A DNA stretch of 32,657 nt from positions 1-32,657 of the forward strand of contig JAISPR010000019.1 in NCBI GenBank assembly GCA_031274765.1, written 5' to 3'. The DNA is from Nitrososphaerota archaeon (GTDB taxonomy: Archaea; Thermoproteota; Bathyarchaeia; Bathyarchaeales; Bathycorpusculaceae). Below the pieces are notes generated by a model. The model ran no database searches. It had not been told where the DNA came from and saw only the letters and a program-made list of their open reading frames with translations. Made by a program: the position numbers and the translations under genes. This document shows positions 1 through 8,966 of this stretch, in pieces; position 1 is the stretch's first letter, and each line of letters starts with the position of its first letter.

Positions 1-191
1 GTTAGGTGTTTTCGATATAGGGGGGTGTTTTTGGTTTGGGTGAAGTATTTGTTGCAGTGGAGGCATTTGTAGACTTGGTGTCCGGCTCGGTTTTTTCCGT
101 GTTTGATGATGTTTTTTTCTTTTTGGTTTTGGTGGTGTTTGCAGTTGGGGTTTTGGCAGGTTATGTTGGTTGTTTTTCTTGGGCGTGTCAT
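1..191 (-). CDS. IS1-type InsA-like transposase, N-terminal zinc-ribbon part (truncated by the window edge)
   Basis: An open frame starts at the ATG complementary to 189-191 and stays open to the left edge, giving 63 residues without a stop. It has the InsA layout: a first cysteine pair (TCQNPNC), a basic stretch (IIKHGKNRAGHQVY), then KCLHCNKYFTQT, the typical second zinc-knuckle pair followed by an aromatic and FTQT. InsA proteins of IS1-family elements bind the terminal repeats through such a ribbon; the catalytic part would lie beyond the edge. A TATA-like stretch (TTTATATAG on the minus strand, about 216-224) sits about 30 bp before the ATG. The coding strand is strongly A/C-rich, unlike the neighbouring glycosyltransferase. 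Whether the element is intact cannot be judged here. Confidence 0.75.
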   Translation of the reverse strand, partial: MTRPRKTTNITCQNPNCKHHQNQKEKNIIKHGKNRAGHQVYKCLHCNKYFTQTKNTPLYRKHL

Positions 192-258
192 GGTGGTATA
201 TTATTGTACCCTGCTATATAAACAAATTTATGTTGGGACACTGTCGAAATTCACATAA

Positions 259-990
259 TTACCTGACGGATTCATAGTTTGAATCATGTAACTTTTTAAA
301 CATATAAAAATTAAAATAGTTTCTCCACCAAACCCGATGACTTTTGAAAACACCCCACTGTTTTAACCGACGACTTGACTCAAATACCGGTGAAGAAAGC
401 ACTTTGATCTTGCCAAGTTTCGAGGCATGCATAAGCAACTCTGTAATCTCCATCATACAAAGGGTCTCATTAAATCCTCGAACTTTCTCAAATGTTTCCC
501 GTCTAATGGCAACAATATCGCCGCGGTTATAAAATCCAATTAGAAACGGTACAACTGCACAGGCTTTAATAAATGCACAATCCATTACATAAAAAATTTT
601 AGCTGAAATCGACAGTTTCGATTGTAACGCCGGCATAACAAACGAGATCGTTGAAACTGCATTTTTATTTTTAAAAATACAAAAAACATCTTCTAATGTA
701 CTTTTTTGCAACAATGTGTCAGCATCCATAAAAACCAATATACTGCCCGAAGCGTGAGACGCGCCATAGTTACGGGCTTTAGAAATACCCTGCGGCGACA
801 TATAATGCACTTTAGATGTGAATTGATGTGCAATAGCTGCTGTACCTTCATTACTGCTATCCACTACAATCAATTCTGTTCTGATCCCACCTTTTTGAGC
901 TTCTTGCATAGACACTTGTAGATGACTTAAAGTATTTGCTATGTACTCCTTTTCGTTCATTGTTATTACTATAACTGATAAATCATACAT
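259..990 (-). CDS. Glycosyltransferase family 2 protein
   Basis: This 243-residue protein has a GT-A glycosyltransferase fold of family 2. The N-terminal strand SVIVITMNE (5-13) is the usual nucleotide-binding start, D44 in IVVDSSNEGT is the first conserved Asp, and DAD at 89-91 is the metal/nucleotide-sugar DXD-type motif, preceded by SKARNYGA (70-77). It therefore probably transfers a sugar from a nucleotide-sugar to a lipid or surface acceptor at the cytoplasmic face of the membrane; donor and acceptor cannot be read from sequence. It is shorter than GT2 enzymes with C-terminal membrane domains. A hydrophobic patch around 125-155 could associate with the membrane. The start is the ATG complementary to 988-990. 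It stands alone, between an IS1 fragment and skewed non-coding DNA. Confidence 0.85.
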   Translation of the reverse strand: MYDLSVIVITMNEKEYIANTLSHLQVSMQEAQKGGIRTELIVVDSSNEGTAAIAHQFTSKVHYMSPQGISKARNYGASHASGSILVFMDADTLLQKSTLEDVFCIFKNKNAVSTISFVMPALQSKLSISAKIFYVMDCAFIKACAVVPFLIGFYNRGDIVAIRRETFEKVRGFNETLCMMEITELLMHASKLGKIKVLSSPVFESSRRLKQWGVFKSHRVWWRNYFNFYMFKKLHDSNYESVR

Positions 991-2145
991 GACATTGTTT
1001 CCATAGGTTTTGTGGATACCATACCGACGTTCAGTTTGAGGTTGTAATATAGTGTTTGTCCACTAAAAACTATTATATAAACTATTTTGCCAACCAACAT
1101 AAGCTACCTCTTAAATAGCTTCTTGATCCACAAATAGCATTGGCTTTTTAACAAATCAGCAAACACTAACAAACAATACTCAGAAACATTTTGACGAACT
1201 ATAACACACTAAATTAGAACAAAACAATCAACTACCTACACCAAACCAACAAACACACACCAACCCCAACACCAACCCAACAACCAACTACACATCAAAT
1301 AAATTCACAAAAAACAAACAAAACAAACAACCCGTTAAACCCCAACCAAACAACCCCAACCTAAACACCCCATCACCCACAAACCCACAATCCCAACAAC
1401 ACATATTATCAACCATCAAATAAACATCACATCCCAACAAGATATCCCTAATCACCCAATAAAACAACTCCACGCACCCCCAAACCAACAACACACCCAA
1501 CCAAACCAGATATAGATAATAGGGTGACTTTTCGCTATTTTGGGTGTTCGCTCGCTATTCCTTCTTTAAACTTGTTATATTTTTCATTCTGTTCTATACA
1601 ATTATTATGTTACAATAAAACTTATGACCTTACTCACTTGGTTTGGCGAAAAATCTGTTGTCTTTGTGTGTGTTATAGTTGCTTGGTGGTGTTTTGGATT
1701 GTGGTGGGTGTTGTTTGGGTTTGGGTTTGGGTGGTTTGGTGTGTGGTGGATGTCTGGTGTTTTTTGTTATTATGTGGTGGGTTGTTTTGGTGTTTGTCTG
1801 GTTTTTAGTGGTTAGTCTTATGGTTTTTGGTTTTTTGTTGGTTTGTTTATTGTTTGCAAAATTGTTTTTGTGGTGTTTAGTTTCAAAATTTGTTGTCTGA
1901 GTTTCTTTTTTTACTCAGTTGTCGATATCTTTTGTTAAGATAAACTTTTCGCCATACTATCAAGTGTAACATCCTTTTTGACCTTAGCACAAAAAATTGT
2001 GGGTCACGTTAAGCTTAAATAACCCCGACATAAACCTAACACAACATAGCCGTCCAAATTAACTGCAGGGTATGGAAAATAACCAAAATTTACGCCGTTA
2101 AGTTATTAGGAATGCTCCATCTAAACAAACCTATTGAGGAATTAT
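991..2145. other. Gene-free region with extreme strand skew; possible fully decayed mobile element
   Basis: No credible gene is seen. From about 1186 to 1505 the plus strand is almost only A and C, with a handful of G; from about 1680 to 1905 it is almost only G and T. The open frames called in these arms are products of the low complexity (proteins made of W, C, G, F and V). Three copies of a short TTTTCGCYA-type motif occur near 1528, 1650 (inverted) and 1948. An imperfect stem-loop lies near 1979-2010 (TGACC...GGGTCA around CACAA/TTGTG). The A/C-then-G/T pattern matches that of the recognisable transposase remnants elsewhere in the window. Confidence 0.5.
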
Positions 2146-2928
2146 ATGCCCCAAGCTAAAATCGGTGTCTCAATGCTCTACTGCCTTGGCGAATCCTTCA
2201 ACCGCATGCTCAAACGCCTTGACACATTGGATACAAAATACATCGAAATCCTCGACGATGCTACCCATGACCTAAACAAAACACGTATAACCCAACTAAA
2301 AGAAGCCGCCAAATCATACAACCTAACATACTCAGTTCACGCCCCATTCGCAGACATCAACATCGGTTCACCCATAAAACCTATGCTCAACGCATCCCTC
2401 AAACGCCTCAAACAATCCCTCAACAATGCCAGCGCCCTAGATGCTAAACTATGGGTTTTTCACCCTGCACAGCGCACAGGCATCGGACAATTCTATCCAG
2501 ACGCCGATTTCCACTGTATGTGCCAAAGTATCGAACAGCTCTACGCTCAAGCAGAAAATTTCGGCGTAAACATCGCTCTTGAGAATCTACCTGGAAAATA
2601 CTGGTTTTTAATGAGCACTCCAGAAGAATTCCACCGGATGTACAAAAAAACCAACCTACCCATAGGCATAACACTAGATTTAGGACACGCCAATTTGGAA
2701 GGCCAAATCCAGCCTTTTATCAACGAACTCGCAGATAAAATCATACATATTCACGCTAGCAATAACGACGGGAACAGCGACCAACACAACGGCGTAGCCG
2801 ACGGCACCATTGATTATGTACCGCTTACAGCGTCCCTTAAAAAAATTGGTTACGACAAAACCATAATCGTAGAATCAATAACAAACATATCCCAAAGCAT
2901 TGCAAACCTAAAACAGCTACTCCTTTAG
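2146..2928 (+). CDS. Sugar phosphate isomerase/epimerase-like TIM-barrel protein (AP-endonuclease family 2 fold)
   Basis: The protein (260 residues) belongs to the xylose-isomerase-like TIM-barrel superfamily that includes endonuclease IV, sugar epimerases and hydroxypyruvate isomerases. Visible superfamily signatures are HAPF, VFHPAQ, IALENLPG, TLDLGHAN, HIHASNNDG with a following D-x-H, and the final Glu in IIVESI; these His/Asp/Glu residues supply the divalent metal site. The exact substrate is not predictable, and an AP-endonuclease activity is possible but not implied. I start at ATG 2146, because a TTG 12 bases upstream lies inside the sequence TTGAGGA that makes a good ribosome binding site for this ATG. 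The 3' end overlaps the convergent rnz gene by 12 bp. Confidence 0.8.
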   Translation: MPQAKIGVSMLYCLGESFNRMLKRLDTLDTKYIEILDDATHDLNKTRITQLKEAAKSYNLTYSVHAPFADINIGSPIKPMLNASLKRLKQSLNNASALDAKLWVFHPAQRTGIGQFYPDADFHCMCQSIEQLYAQAENFGVNIALENLPGKYWFLMSTPEEFHRMYKKTNLPIGITLDLGHANLEGQIQPFINELADKIIHIHASNNDGNSDQHNGVADGTIDYVPLTASLKKIGYDKTIIVESITNISQSIANLKQLLL

Positions 2929-3837
2929 GGGCAACTCAAGTATCAAATAATCCTCTGCAAGTATGCTATTTGGAAACACTTTCTTTGCTTGCTCTAAAAG
3001 TAACCCTGCGTCGGAATAGCGGGCACTAATATGTGACAGGACAAGACATTTAGCCTGAGCGTCTTTTGCCTGTGTTGCCGCTTGGCTGGGTGTTGAATGT
3101 CCATCTGTTTCTGCTTTATCTTTTAGAGCGTCATCAAACGTAGTGTCATGGATAATTAAATCAGCATCTTTTGCAAACTCTACAAAGTTCGCAAATGGTT
3201 TAGTGTCTCCAGTGTAGATGATTTTTCTACCCGGACGTAAAGGGCCCATCACATCGCTGGGTTTAACTATGACGCCCCTTGCAGTAGTGATTTCTTGACC
3301 GTGCTGTAGTTTAGACCATAGTGCACTAGCCGGAATCCCATATGATAGAGCCCTATCAGGATAGAATCTTCCAGGACGTGGTTGTTCTACAAGCGCAAAA
3401 CAGTACCCCTCAACAGAATGATTTGATCTAACGGCGCAAAGTTGGTAGCCTTCTTGCGTGCAAACAATGCCCTCTGAGCGAATTTCATTAATTTCAACGG
3501 TGTATGTTAAACCAAAGTTGAGGGTTTCTCTAACACAAACCAAAAAATCTCTAAGTCCTATGGGGCCATAAATCTGCAACGTCTCTCTACGACCCATAAG
3601 CGCCATCGTCTGTAACAGTCCTGGCAAACCCAACACATGATCACCATGAAGGTGGCTGATGAAAATTTTCATTCTACGATGAAAACTAACTCCAGCCGCC
3701 ATCATCTGATGTTGTACGTTTTCACCACAATCAAACATCCACTGAATGCGGGGGGCATGCACAACAACACAGGGTAAGCTCCGTTTCAACGTAGGTACAC
3801 TGCCACTTGTTCCCAAAAACACAACTTGAATACTCAT
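2917..3837 (-). CDS. rnz: Ribonuclease Z (tRNA 3' processing endonuclease)
   Basis: A 306-residue metallo-beta-lactamase-fold protein of the usual short-form RNase Z length. It cuts precursor tRNA after the discriminator base to produce the 3' end for CCA addition. Diagnostic residues are the zinc motif SHLHGDH (61-67), the N-terminal FLGTSGSVP, H140 in SNHSVEG, D211 in YTGDT, and the family-typical HDTTFDD and DGHST segments (H247), with H269 in LSHIS as the last ligand. It is the third gene of a minus-strand operon after prs and trm11; its ATG overlaps the stop of trm11 by four bases, so the two are probably translationally coupled. Pairing RNase Z with a tRNA methyltransferase fits joint tRNA maturation. 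Confidence 0.95.
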   Translation of the reverse strand: MSIQVVFLGTSGSVPTLKRSLPCVVVHAPRIQWMFDCGENVQHQMMAAGVSFHRRMKIFISHLHGDHVLGLPGLLQTMALMGRRETLQIYGPIGLRDFLVCVRETLNFGLTYTVEINEIRSEGIVCTQEGYQLCAVRSNHSVEGYCFALVEQPRPGRFYPDRALSYGIPASALWSKLQHGQEITTARGVIVKPSDVMGPLRPGRKIIYTGDTKPFANFVEFAKDADLIIHDTTFDDALKDKAETDGHSTPSQAATQAKDAQAKCLVLSHISARYSDAGLLLEQAKKVFPNSILAEDYLILELPLKE

Positions 3838-4880
3838 TGAGATGCCTTCTCAAATACTGCAATTTCCCGTGTCAAGGTATGATGAACATAGGCAAAATGC
3901 GACTCAACATGTCTAAAACCCAACCCTGCACCTAACCGAGTTATGTTCAATACTTTGGGTGCAGCTATACAAATCCGTTGTCCCACACCCAACAGAGCAT
4001 GTGCCGAAACCAACACATCTTTGACCAATTGAATAGTTGTCGACTTCAACGTGCTCGACGACCGACCATAGGGCGGATCAGTCACTACCGCATCAACCCT
4101 AACAAGCGGAATCTTGCGTGAATCTCCAAAAATCAGCCCTTCTGCCTCAATGCCAAAATATGCCAGATTTTTTTTAGTGCCAAAAATCATCCGACGCTGA
4201 GCATCCACCCCTACTGTATGACAGCCAATAAAAGCCGCCTCTATCAACGAGGTCCCTGTGCCACAAAAAGGATCCAAAAGCACCGACTCAACTTTAGCAT
4301 GCGCCAAATTAACCATACACCGCGCCATCTTTGAAGGCATAGCTGAGGGATGAAAAAACGGTTTTTTACGAGGCCGTCGTTCCGAGAAAGTCTTCGAAGT
4401 GATATCAGTGAGTTTTAAACCTAAAATCAACTTACTGGTGGTGATTACCCCAAGAAAGGTTTTGTCAGGATTTCTGAGATTAACTGTAACACCTGGAGTT
4501 TGGTCTAAAATTTGCCGGCCCAACTTAATTTCAAGCGTCATCGTGTTAATTTCGGCGTCAGCATAGTTTTTGATGCGATTAATGCGAACTACAAAACTTT
4601 CCCCCTTCTTTAGAACCGCTGAAAAATCCGTTTTGGCAACTGCATTAGAGATAGCCAAATAATTAGCCTCTGCAACCAAGAGTTCTTGCGCAGAGACCCG
4701 TGTGTAGGCTGAACGTATCTGCACGGCTTTGACACCCTTGGCGTCAGACTCTAAACGCAAAACCTGATCGAGCACTTCTGGGTTTGAATAGGTATAGCCC
4801 TCAGCTTCTAGAACTGCTCTAACTTCAGCTGCTGGCAGAGTCTCATTTTCGCCGGAAAGCAAAAAGAAAAGTTTTGTCAC
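3834..4880 (-). CDS. trm11: Archaeal Trm11-type tRNA (guanine-10-N2) methyltransferase
   Basis: The 348-residue protein has an N-terminal THUMP region (about 60-155) and a C-terminal SAM-dependent methyltransferase domain. Motif I is DPFCGTG (203-209) and the catalytic motif IV is DPPYG (268-272), the amino-methylase type signature. Archaeal members of this family methylate N2 of G10 in tRNA; the THUMP domain binds the acceptor end. The start is a GTG complementary to 4878-4880, whose first base is the last base of the upstream prs stop codon, so translation is tightly coupled. No ATG with better spacing is seen nearby. A Trm14-like m2G6 enzyme is a less likely alternative; the order THUMP then RFM domain and length fit G10 enzymes. 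Confidence 0.88.
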   Translation of the reverse strand: MTKLFFLLSGENETLPAAEVRAVLEAEGYTYSNPEVLDQVLRLESDAKGVKAVQIRSAYTRVSAQELLVAEANYLAISNAVAKTDFSAVLKKGESFVVRINRIKNYADAEINTMTLEIKLGRQILDQTPGVTVNLRNPDKTFLGVITTSKLILGLKLTDITSKTFSERRPRKKPFFHPSAMPSKMARCMVNLAHAKVESVLLDPFCGTGTSLIEAAFIGCHTVGVDAQRRMIFGTKKNLAYFGIEAEGLIFGDSRKIPLVRVDAVVTDPPYGRSSSTLKSTTIQLVKDVLVSAHALLGVGQRICIAAPKVLNITRLGAGLGFRHVESHFAYVHHTLTREIAVFEKASQ

Positions 4881-5761
4881 TAAACTGCGCCTTTGAGTGC
4901 CTGACTAATTAGTGGCGTTAGTAAAACTTTACTGGTTACTCCTGGGACACTGTCCGTGCTCACAATTTCTTCCACTCCCGCTTCAAGAATGCGTTGCTTG
5001 GCATCGCCTATGAGTAAACCATGGACACAACCGCAAAAGACGTGTGATGCGCCCTGTTCACGGAGAATTTTTGCTGCTCCAACGATGGTGCCGCCGGTGC
5101 TTATGATATCATCAAGAATGATGACTGTTTGTCCCTCTACGTTTAAGCCTTCTGCAGTTTGTATGATTTGTCCGGTGTAGCGGTCACGGGTTTTGGTTAA
5201 GTGCCCTGCTTTGCCGCTTAAGACTGTTTGTGCTTGTTGTGCAATGTACATGGCACCTTTGTCTGGCGCTAGAGCATATGCCCCTTTGTGGCCTTTTTTG
5301 ACAAAATAGTCTGCGATGAGTGGTATGGCGCTAATGGATTTAGCTGGGAAGGGGAACTGGGTCAGTGAATGTTCTGAGTGGATGTTAACGGTGAGTAATT
5401 CGTCGATGCCCGCGGATTTAAGCATCCGCATTATGGTTTCCACGCTTATGCCTTCTCCGGCAAGAAACATTTTGTCTTGTCTTGCGTATGCTAAATAGGG
5501 CACAATCGCGGTGACCTTGATTGCGCCCGCACGCTTAGCGGCGTCTGCTAGAAAAGCAAGTTGCAAGAGGTTGTTGTCCTGCATTGGAGGGCAGGTAGTT
5601 TGTATAATGCTCACTTTTTCACCTTTTATGTCACCGTCGAGCCGGACATAGACTTCGCCGTCAGGAAAAATTTTGGAAATTATTTGCACATTTGGGATGT
5701 CGCTTTGAACTGAAACTGCTTCCGCAAGCGCTTTTGATGCGGGACCCGAGATAATTCTCAT
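4880..5761 (-). CDS. prs: Ribose-phosphate pyrophosphokinase (PRPP synthetase)
   Basis: A 293-residue phosphoribosyltransferase-fold enzyme that makes PRPP from ribose 5-phosphate and ATP, feeding purine, pyrimidine, histidine and NAD synthesis (nadC at 21255 uses PRPP). Visible signatures are the ATP flexible-loop segment PYLAYARQDK (88-97), H128 and H131 in the NIHSEH segment, and the PRPP-binding loop ILDDIISTGGT (215-225). Length agrees with archaeal class enzymes, shorter than bacterial Prs. The ATG complementary to 5759-5761 is preceded by AGAGGT at good spacing. It is the first gene of the prs-trm11-rnz operon; a TATA-like GCTTAAAA lies about 45 bp upstream on the minus strand. Confidence 0.95.
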   Translation of the reverse strand: MRIISGPASKALAEAVSVQSDIPNVQIISKIFPDGEVYVRLDGDIKGEKVSIIQTTCPPMQDNNLLQLAFLADAAKRAGAIKVTAIVPYLAYARQDKMFLAGEGISVETIMRMLKSAGIDELLTVNIHSEHSLTQFPFPAKSISAIPLIADYFVKKGHKGAYALAPDKGAMYIAQQAQTVLSGKAGHLTKTRDRYTGQIIQTAEGLNVEGQTVIILDDIISTGGTIVGAAKILREQGASHVFCGCVHGLLIGDAKQRILEAGVEEIVSTDSVPGVTSKVLLTPLISQALKGAV

Positions 5762-5878
5762 TTTTATACCTCTAATGTGTAGAAATGCCGATTCAGGTTT
5801 TAAGCATTATCTATCAAACAATTGTTTAGGAACTGACAAAACAAACATTAATCAAGTGTTACTTATGAGTAGTAGTGA

Positions 5879-6376
5879 ATGATAATGTCGGTGGCTCATT
5901 TGCTCCATGAAATGCAAGTGGCTCTCAGAGATGCTGAGCGTCTATTTAGAAACGATAACTATGCGGGTTCTGTTGAGTGCTATAACAAGGCTCTACAGCT
6001 CTGCTCATTGCTACCCTTAGATACCGCGTTTGATCGGCACCGCTTTGATGCTTCTTGTCAAGCGGGGTTATCTGCTGTCTATGGGCGATTGGATAAGCCG
6101 TTTGAAAGTTTTGCTGCTGCAAATAGTGCTCTGTTGTTCTACGATAAGTGTGGTGAAAAATATCCTGCTGATATTGGTCGTTGGCTTATGGCTATCGTTA
6201 ATCAAGGCACTGCGTTGGCGGCCTTTAGATGTTTCACTGATGCGCAGGTTGCTTTTATGAGGGCAAAAGAAATTTTTTTCAGCAAAGGTTTGAATACTCC
6301 TCAGAATAAACAGTGGTTGGATATGGTTAATGGCAATATTGCCCTTCTAAGCGCTCACTTGATAAAGGAGCCGTGA
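5879..6376 (+). CDS. Tetratricopeptide-like helical protein of unknown function
   Basis: The 165-residue protein is predicted to be all helical. Its N-terminal part has a TPR-like repeat (ALRDAERLFRNDNYAGSVEC followed by NKALQ) and further A/G/Y-spaced helices (LSAVYGRL, NQGTALAAF, AFMRAKEIF) consistent with three or four degenerate TPR units. Such repeats mediate protein-protein contacts. No catalytic motif, signal peptide or membrane segment is seen. It ends four bases before the lipoate ligase start, so the two are probably one operon, and a partner role for lipoylation or for the ligase is possible but is only inference. ATG 5879 and ATG 5885 are both possible starts. Confidence 0.65.
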   Translation: MIMSVAHLLHEMQVALRDAERLFRNDNYAGSVECYNKALQLCSLLPLDTAFDRHRFDASCQAGLSAVYGRLDKPFESFAAANSALLFYDKCGEKYPADIGRWLMAIVNQGTALAAFRCFTDAQVAFMRAKEIFFSKGLNTPQNKQWLDMVNGNIALLSAHLIKEP

Positions 6377-6380
6377 TGGC

Positions 6381-7181
6381 ATGAATACTTGGCGTTATTT
6401 GCCCTTTTTAACTAATACTTCTGCGATGAATATGGCTATAGATGAGGCCATTTTTAACGCCCGTATTGCTGATAGAGTTTCCAATACTTTGCGGTTCTAT
6501 TGTTGGCAACCCTCCGCGGTTAGTGTGGGCAGAAACCAAAATCTCCAAAATGCGGTCTATCTTGACACTGCACAACAGTTAGGTGTGGATGTGGTTCGGC
6601 GTATAAGCGGCGGTGGGGCTGTTTATCATGCTTTTGAGTGTGAAGTTACCTACAGTGTTATTGCTAAAATCTCAGATTTAGGCATCTCAGATATACTTGA
6701 TGTTTACGCCAAAATCTCGGGTGCTCTATCTGATGCTTTGCGCCTTCTGGGGGTGTCTGTTGACTACAATAGTGGTGATGCAAAAAACTGTCCCAATCTC
6801 ACTGTTTCTGGACGAAAAATCAGTGGTAGTAGTCAAATAATTAGACGCGGGGTTGTCTTACAGCATGGTACTGTTTTGGTAAATGTAGATTTATTCCAAA
6901 TGTTTAGGCTTCTCAAACTCAAAGATGTAAGTTGCACTCACGCGGCTGATGTTGCTAAATCCAAAATCACAAGTATCCAAACTGAATTGGGCCACAAAAT
7001 TAGTCCCCATACCGTTGTTAATGCCCTTGCTCAGGGGTTCAAAGCGATTTTAAAAATCCAGCTTCAAGAGGCTTCTCTAACTGTGGAAGAAAACGATGTT
7101 GCTGTTAACCTCCAAGAAAAATATCGCTCAAAAGAGTGGGTATTTGACGCTAAGGTGGTCTCTGAAAACCTATATTCCTAA
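6381..7181 (+). CDS. lplA: Lipoate-protein ligase A family, catalytic domain (LplA-N type)
   Basis: A 266-residue biotin/lipoate A/B ligase-fold protein. The motif RRISGGGAVYH (73-83) is the lipoyl-AMP binding signature, and K146 in SGRKISGSSQ is the lysine that contacts lipoyl-adenylate; QHGTVLVN (161-168) follows as in LplA. It would activate lipoate or octanoate and transfer it to a lipoyl domain (glycine cleavage H protein or 2-oxoacid dehydrogenase E2). Length is that of the archaeal LplA-N subunit, which in characterised archaea needs a separate C-terminal subunit (LplB); none is seen in this window. The last ~40 residues resemble a short linker, not a full accessory domain. An octanoyltransferase is an alternative. 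Confidence 0.85.
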   Translation: MNTWRYLPFLTNTSAMNMAIDEAIFNARIADRVSNTLRFYCWQPSAVSVGRNQNLQNAVYLDTAQQLGVDVVRRISGGGAVYHAFECEVTYSVIAKISDLGISDILDVYAKISGALSDALRLLGVSVDYNSGDAKNCPNLTVSGRKISGSSQIIRRGVVLQHGTVLVNVDLFQMFRLLKLKDVSCTHAADVAKSKITSIQTELGHKISPHTVVNALAQGFKAILKIQLQEASLTVEENDVAVNLQEKYRSKEWVFDAKVVSENLYS

Positions 7182-7530
7182 ATTCCCATAAAATTAGGTA
7201 CTATGTCACAAACCCAAAAAACTGCCAAAAACCAAACCCTGATAAAAATCAACAAACAATAAGTATCCTAATTTCCCGGATTTATTATACACAGGTTGAT
7301 GGAAATCCGTGAAAAGAACTGGAATTATAAAAATACCTGTAAAATATGCCTTAAACAATATGGTCTATGTATAATTAGATCTGAATTATACACGTGTTTT
7401 GTTTAATTGCTAACGTTGTTTTGAAGCGTTTTTAAAAACTCAATGCATTTACAAATAGTTCTCACACTTGTGTATAAATTTTGCGGGAATTCAGGAAGTA
7501 TTTAAACAATATAATGCATAATTAACCATT
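7182..7530. other. Intergenic DNA with a small inverted repeat, 5' flank of the decayed transposase
   Basis: No gene is seen. Just after the lplA stop, AAATTAGGTACT (about 7190-7201) recurs in inverted form as AGTATCCTAATTT (7262-7274), enclosing about 60 bp of A/C-rich sequence. This could be a tiny mobile element or a termination structure for lplA. The rest is AT-rich; the left end of the transposon that begins coding at 7531 must lie here, but I could not identify its terminal repeat. Confidence 0.4.
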
Positions 7531-8855
7531 ATGTCATTCATACGCTACAAAAAAAATCGGCCAAAAAAATACCCTGCCAAATAACCGCCTACTGGGACCC
7601 CCAAACAAAAAAACCAAAACAAAAAACAAAATACCTATCCAAGTCATAAACAAAGAACAACACATCTACCAAAAAACAAACCCAACAACCCAAACAAATC
7701 TTATGAAACAAGTTTCCATTGAAGTGCAATGAAAAAACACCCCAAGATACATCGTTTTTTCATAGGGAACACACATAGATTTCGGAGACACCTGCCTCAT
7801 AGAAACTATCCACCAACAAACCGGACTAACAACCCTACTAAACCAAATCCTAAAACAACACGCTCAAACCACCCAAACCCTCATCACTACAAACTCTGCC
7901 ACAACGCCAACCTGATGTACACACAAAAATAGCACCAAGGCAACTACCTAAACCTAAAACAAACAACCAAAACTTCGCCAGCCAAAAAAATAAGCCCTAA
8001 AAACCCTAGCCAACCCCACCCCACCCTCCAAAAACCTTTTTCCAAGCCTACATACCCCAAATTCCCGGCATAAAACATGGTATCGTAATCAACAGCGACT
8101 CCCTCCCCAACTAAATCCACAATCCCCTCACCACCTGGGGACGCAACAAAGAAGGAATAGACAACCAAATCCGCTTCCTCATAGCATAGATAAAACCAAC
8201 CAACTACCTTATTCTTCCGCGCCCTACCCGGCAACATAATTGAGTCTCAACCCTACAAAACACCCTCTATGAACTCAAACAATACGGTATAAACGATGCC
8301 TTTCTCTACTCAGGCGCAGGTTTTTTCTCAGAAACCACTCTCAAAGAGCTCTATTAGTGACAACTTGATTTTATCATAAGCTCACCGGCGCATACTAAAT
8401 TGTATAAACAGTTGGTTAGGGAGCATGGTTGTGAGCTTGAGCGGCCCAGTAATATTGTTACATATGGGAATCGGGGTTGTTTGTTTTGGAGGTGGAGGTT
8501 GAGTTGGTGGGGCAGGTGGCATGTGCTTATGTGGTTTTGGATCCGGATTGTCGGGGCGGGAGATGTCGCAGTTTTTGCTTAGTACTGCGCCGCGGGGAGC
8601 GGGTTGTCGGTTGAGGAGGTTGAGTTCGGTATTTTGCTAAGGGCGCTTTTGTGCTTGTTTCTTCTTTTCTGTTTTCTAAGGAGGCGGTGTTTGCGTCTTT
8701 TTATGTTGGACAGATGGTGAGACTTTTTTGGTTTTTCTGTGGATGATTTGTGTGTGTCTTTGCGGGTATCTTGTGAGGAGTTGATTTGTGGGTTTTTGTT
8801 TTTGCAGTTTTTGGTTTTGATTGCGTTTTTTCAGTTTAAGAAGTTGTGGGGGGGG

Positions 8856-8960
8856 AGACTGTCCATAAACTATATTTTTTCGCGTTTTTGGCGGAAACGG
8901 ACGTAGAAAATCAGTTTTTTTCTTGTTTTTCAAGAAGTTTTGATAGTTTTCGGACAATCT
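8856..8960. repeat. MITE-like element, family D, copy 1
   Basis: About 105 bp bounded by AGACTGTCCATAAACTA on the left and TAGTTTTCGGACAATCT on the right, imperfect inverted repeats of one another. It lies head-to-tail with copy 2, separated by a run of G, and both sit inside the decayed transposase at 7531-9172. No coding capacity. Confidence 0.75.
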
Positions 8961-8966
8961 GGGGGG

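Noticed and set aside
1288-1900. Several open frames of 63-94 residues in the skewed region (both strands)
   Set aside because: Their proteins consist mainly of W, C, G, F and V, as expected from G/T-only DNA; no start signals or motifs.
991-2145. Replication origin because of the sharp skew change
   Set aside because: No Orc1/Cdc6 gene, origin recognition boxes or repeated unwinding elements are seen, and the same skew pattern occurs inside transposase remnants.
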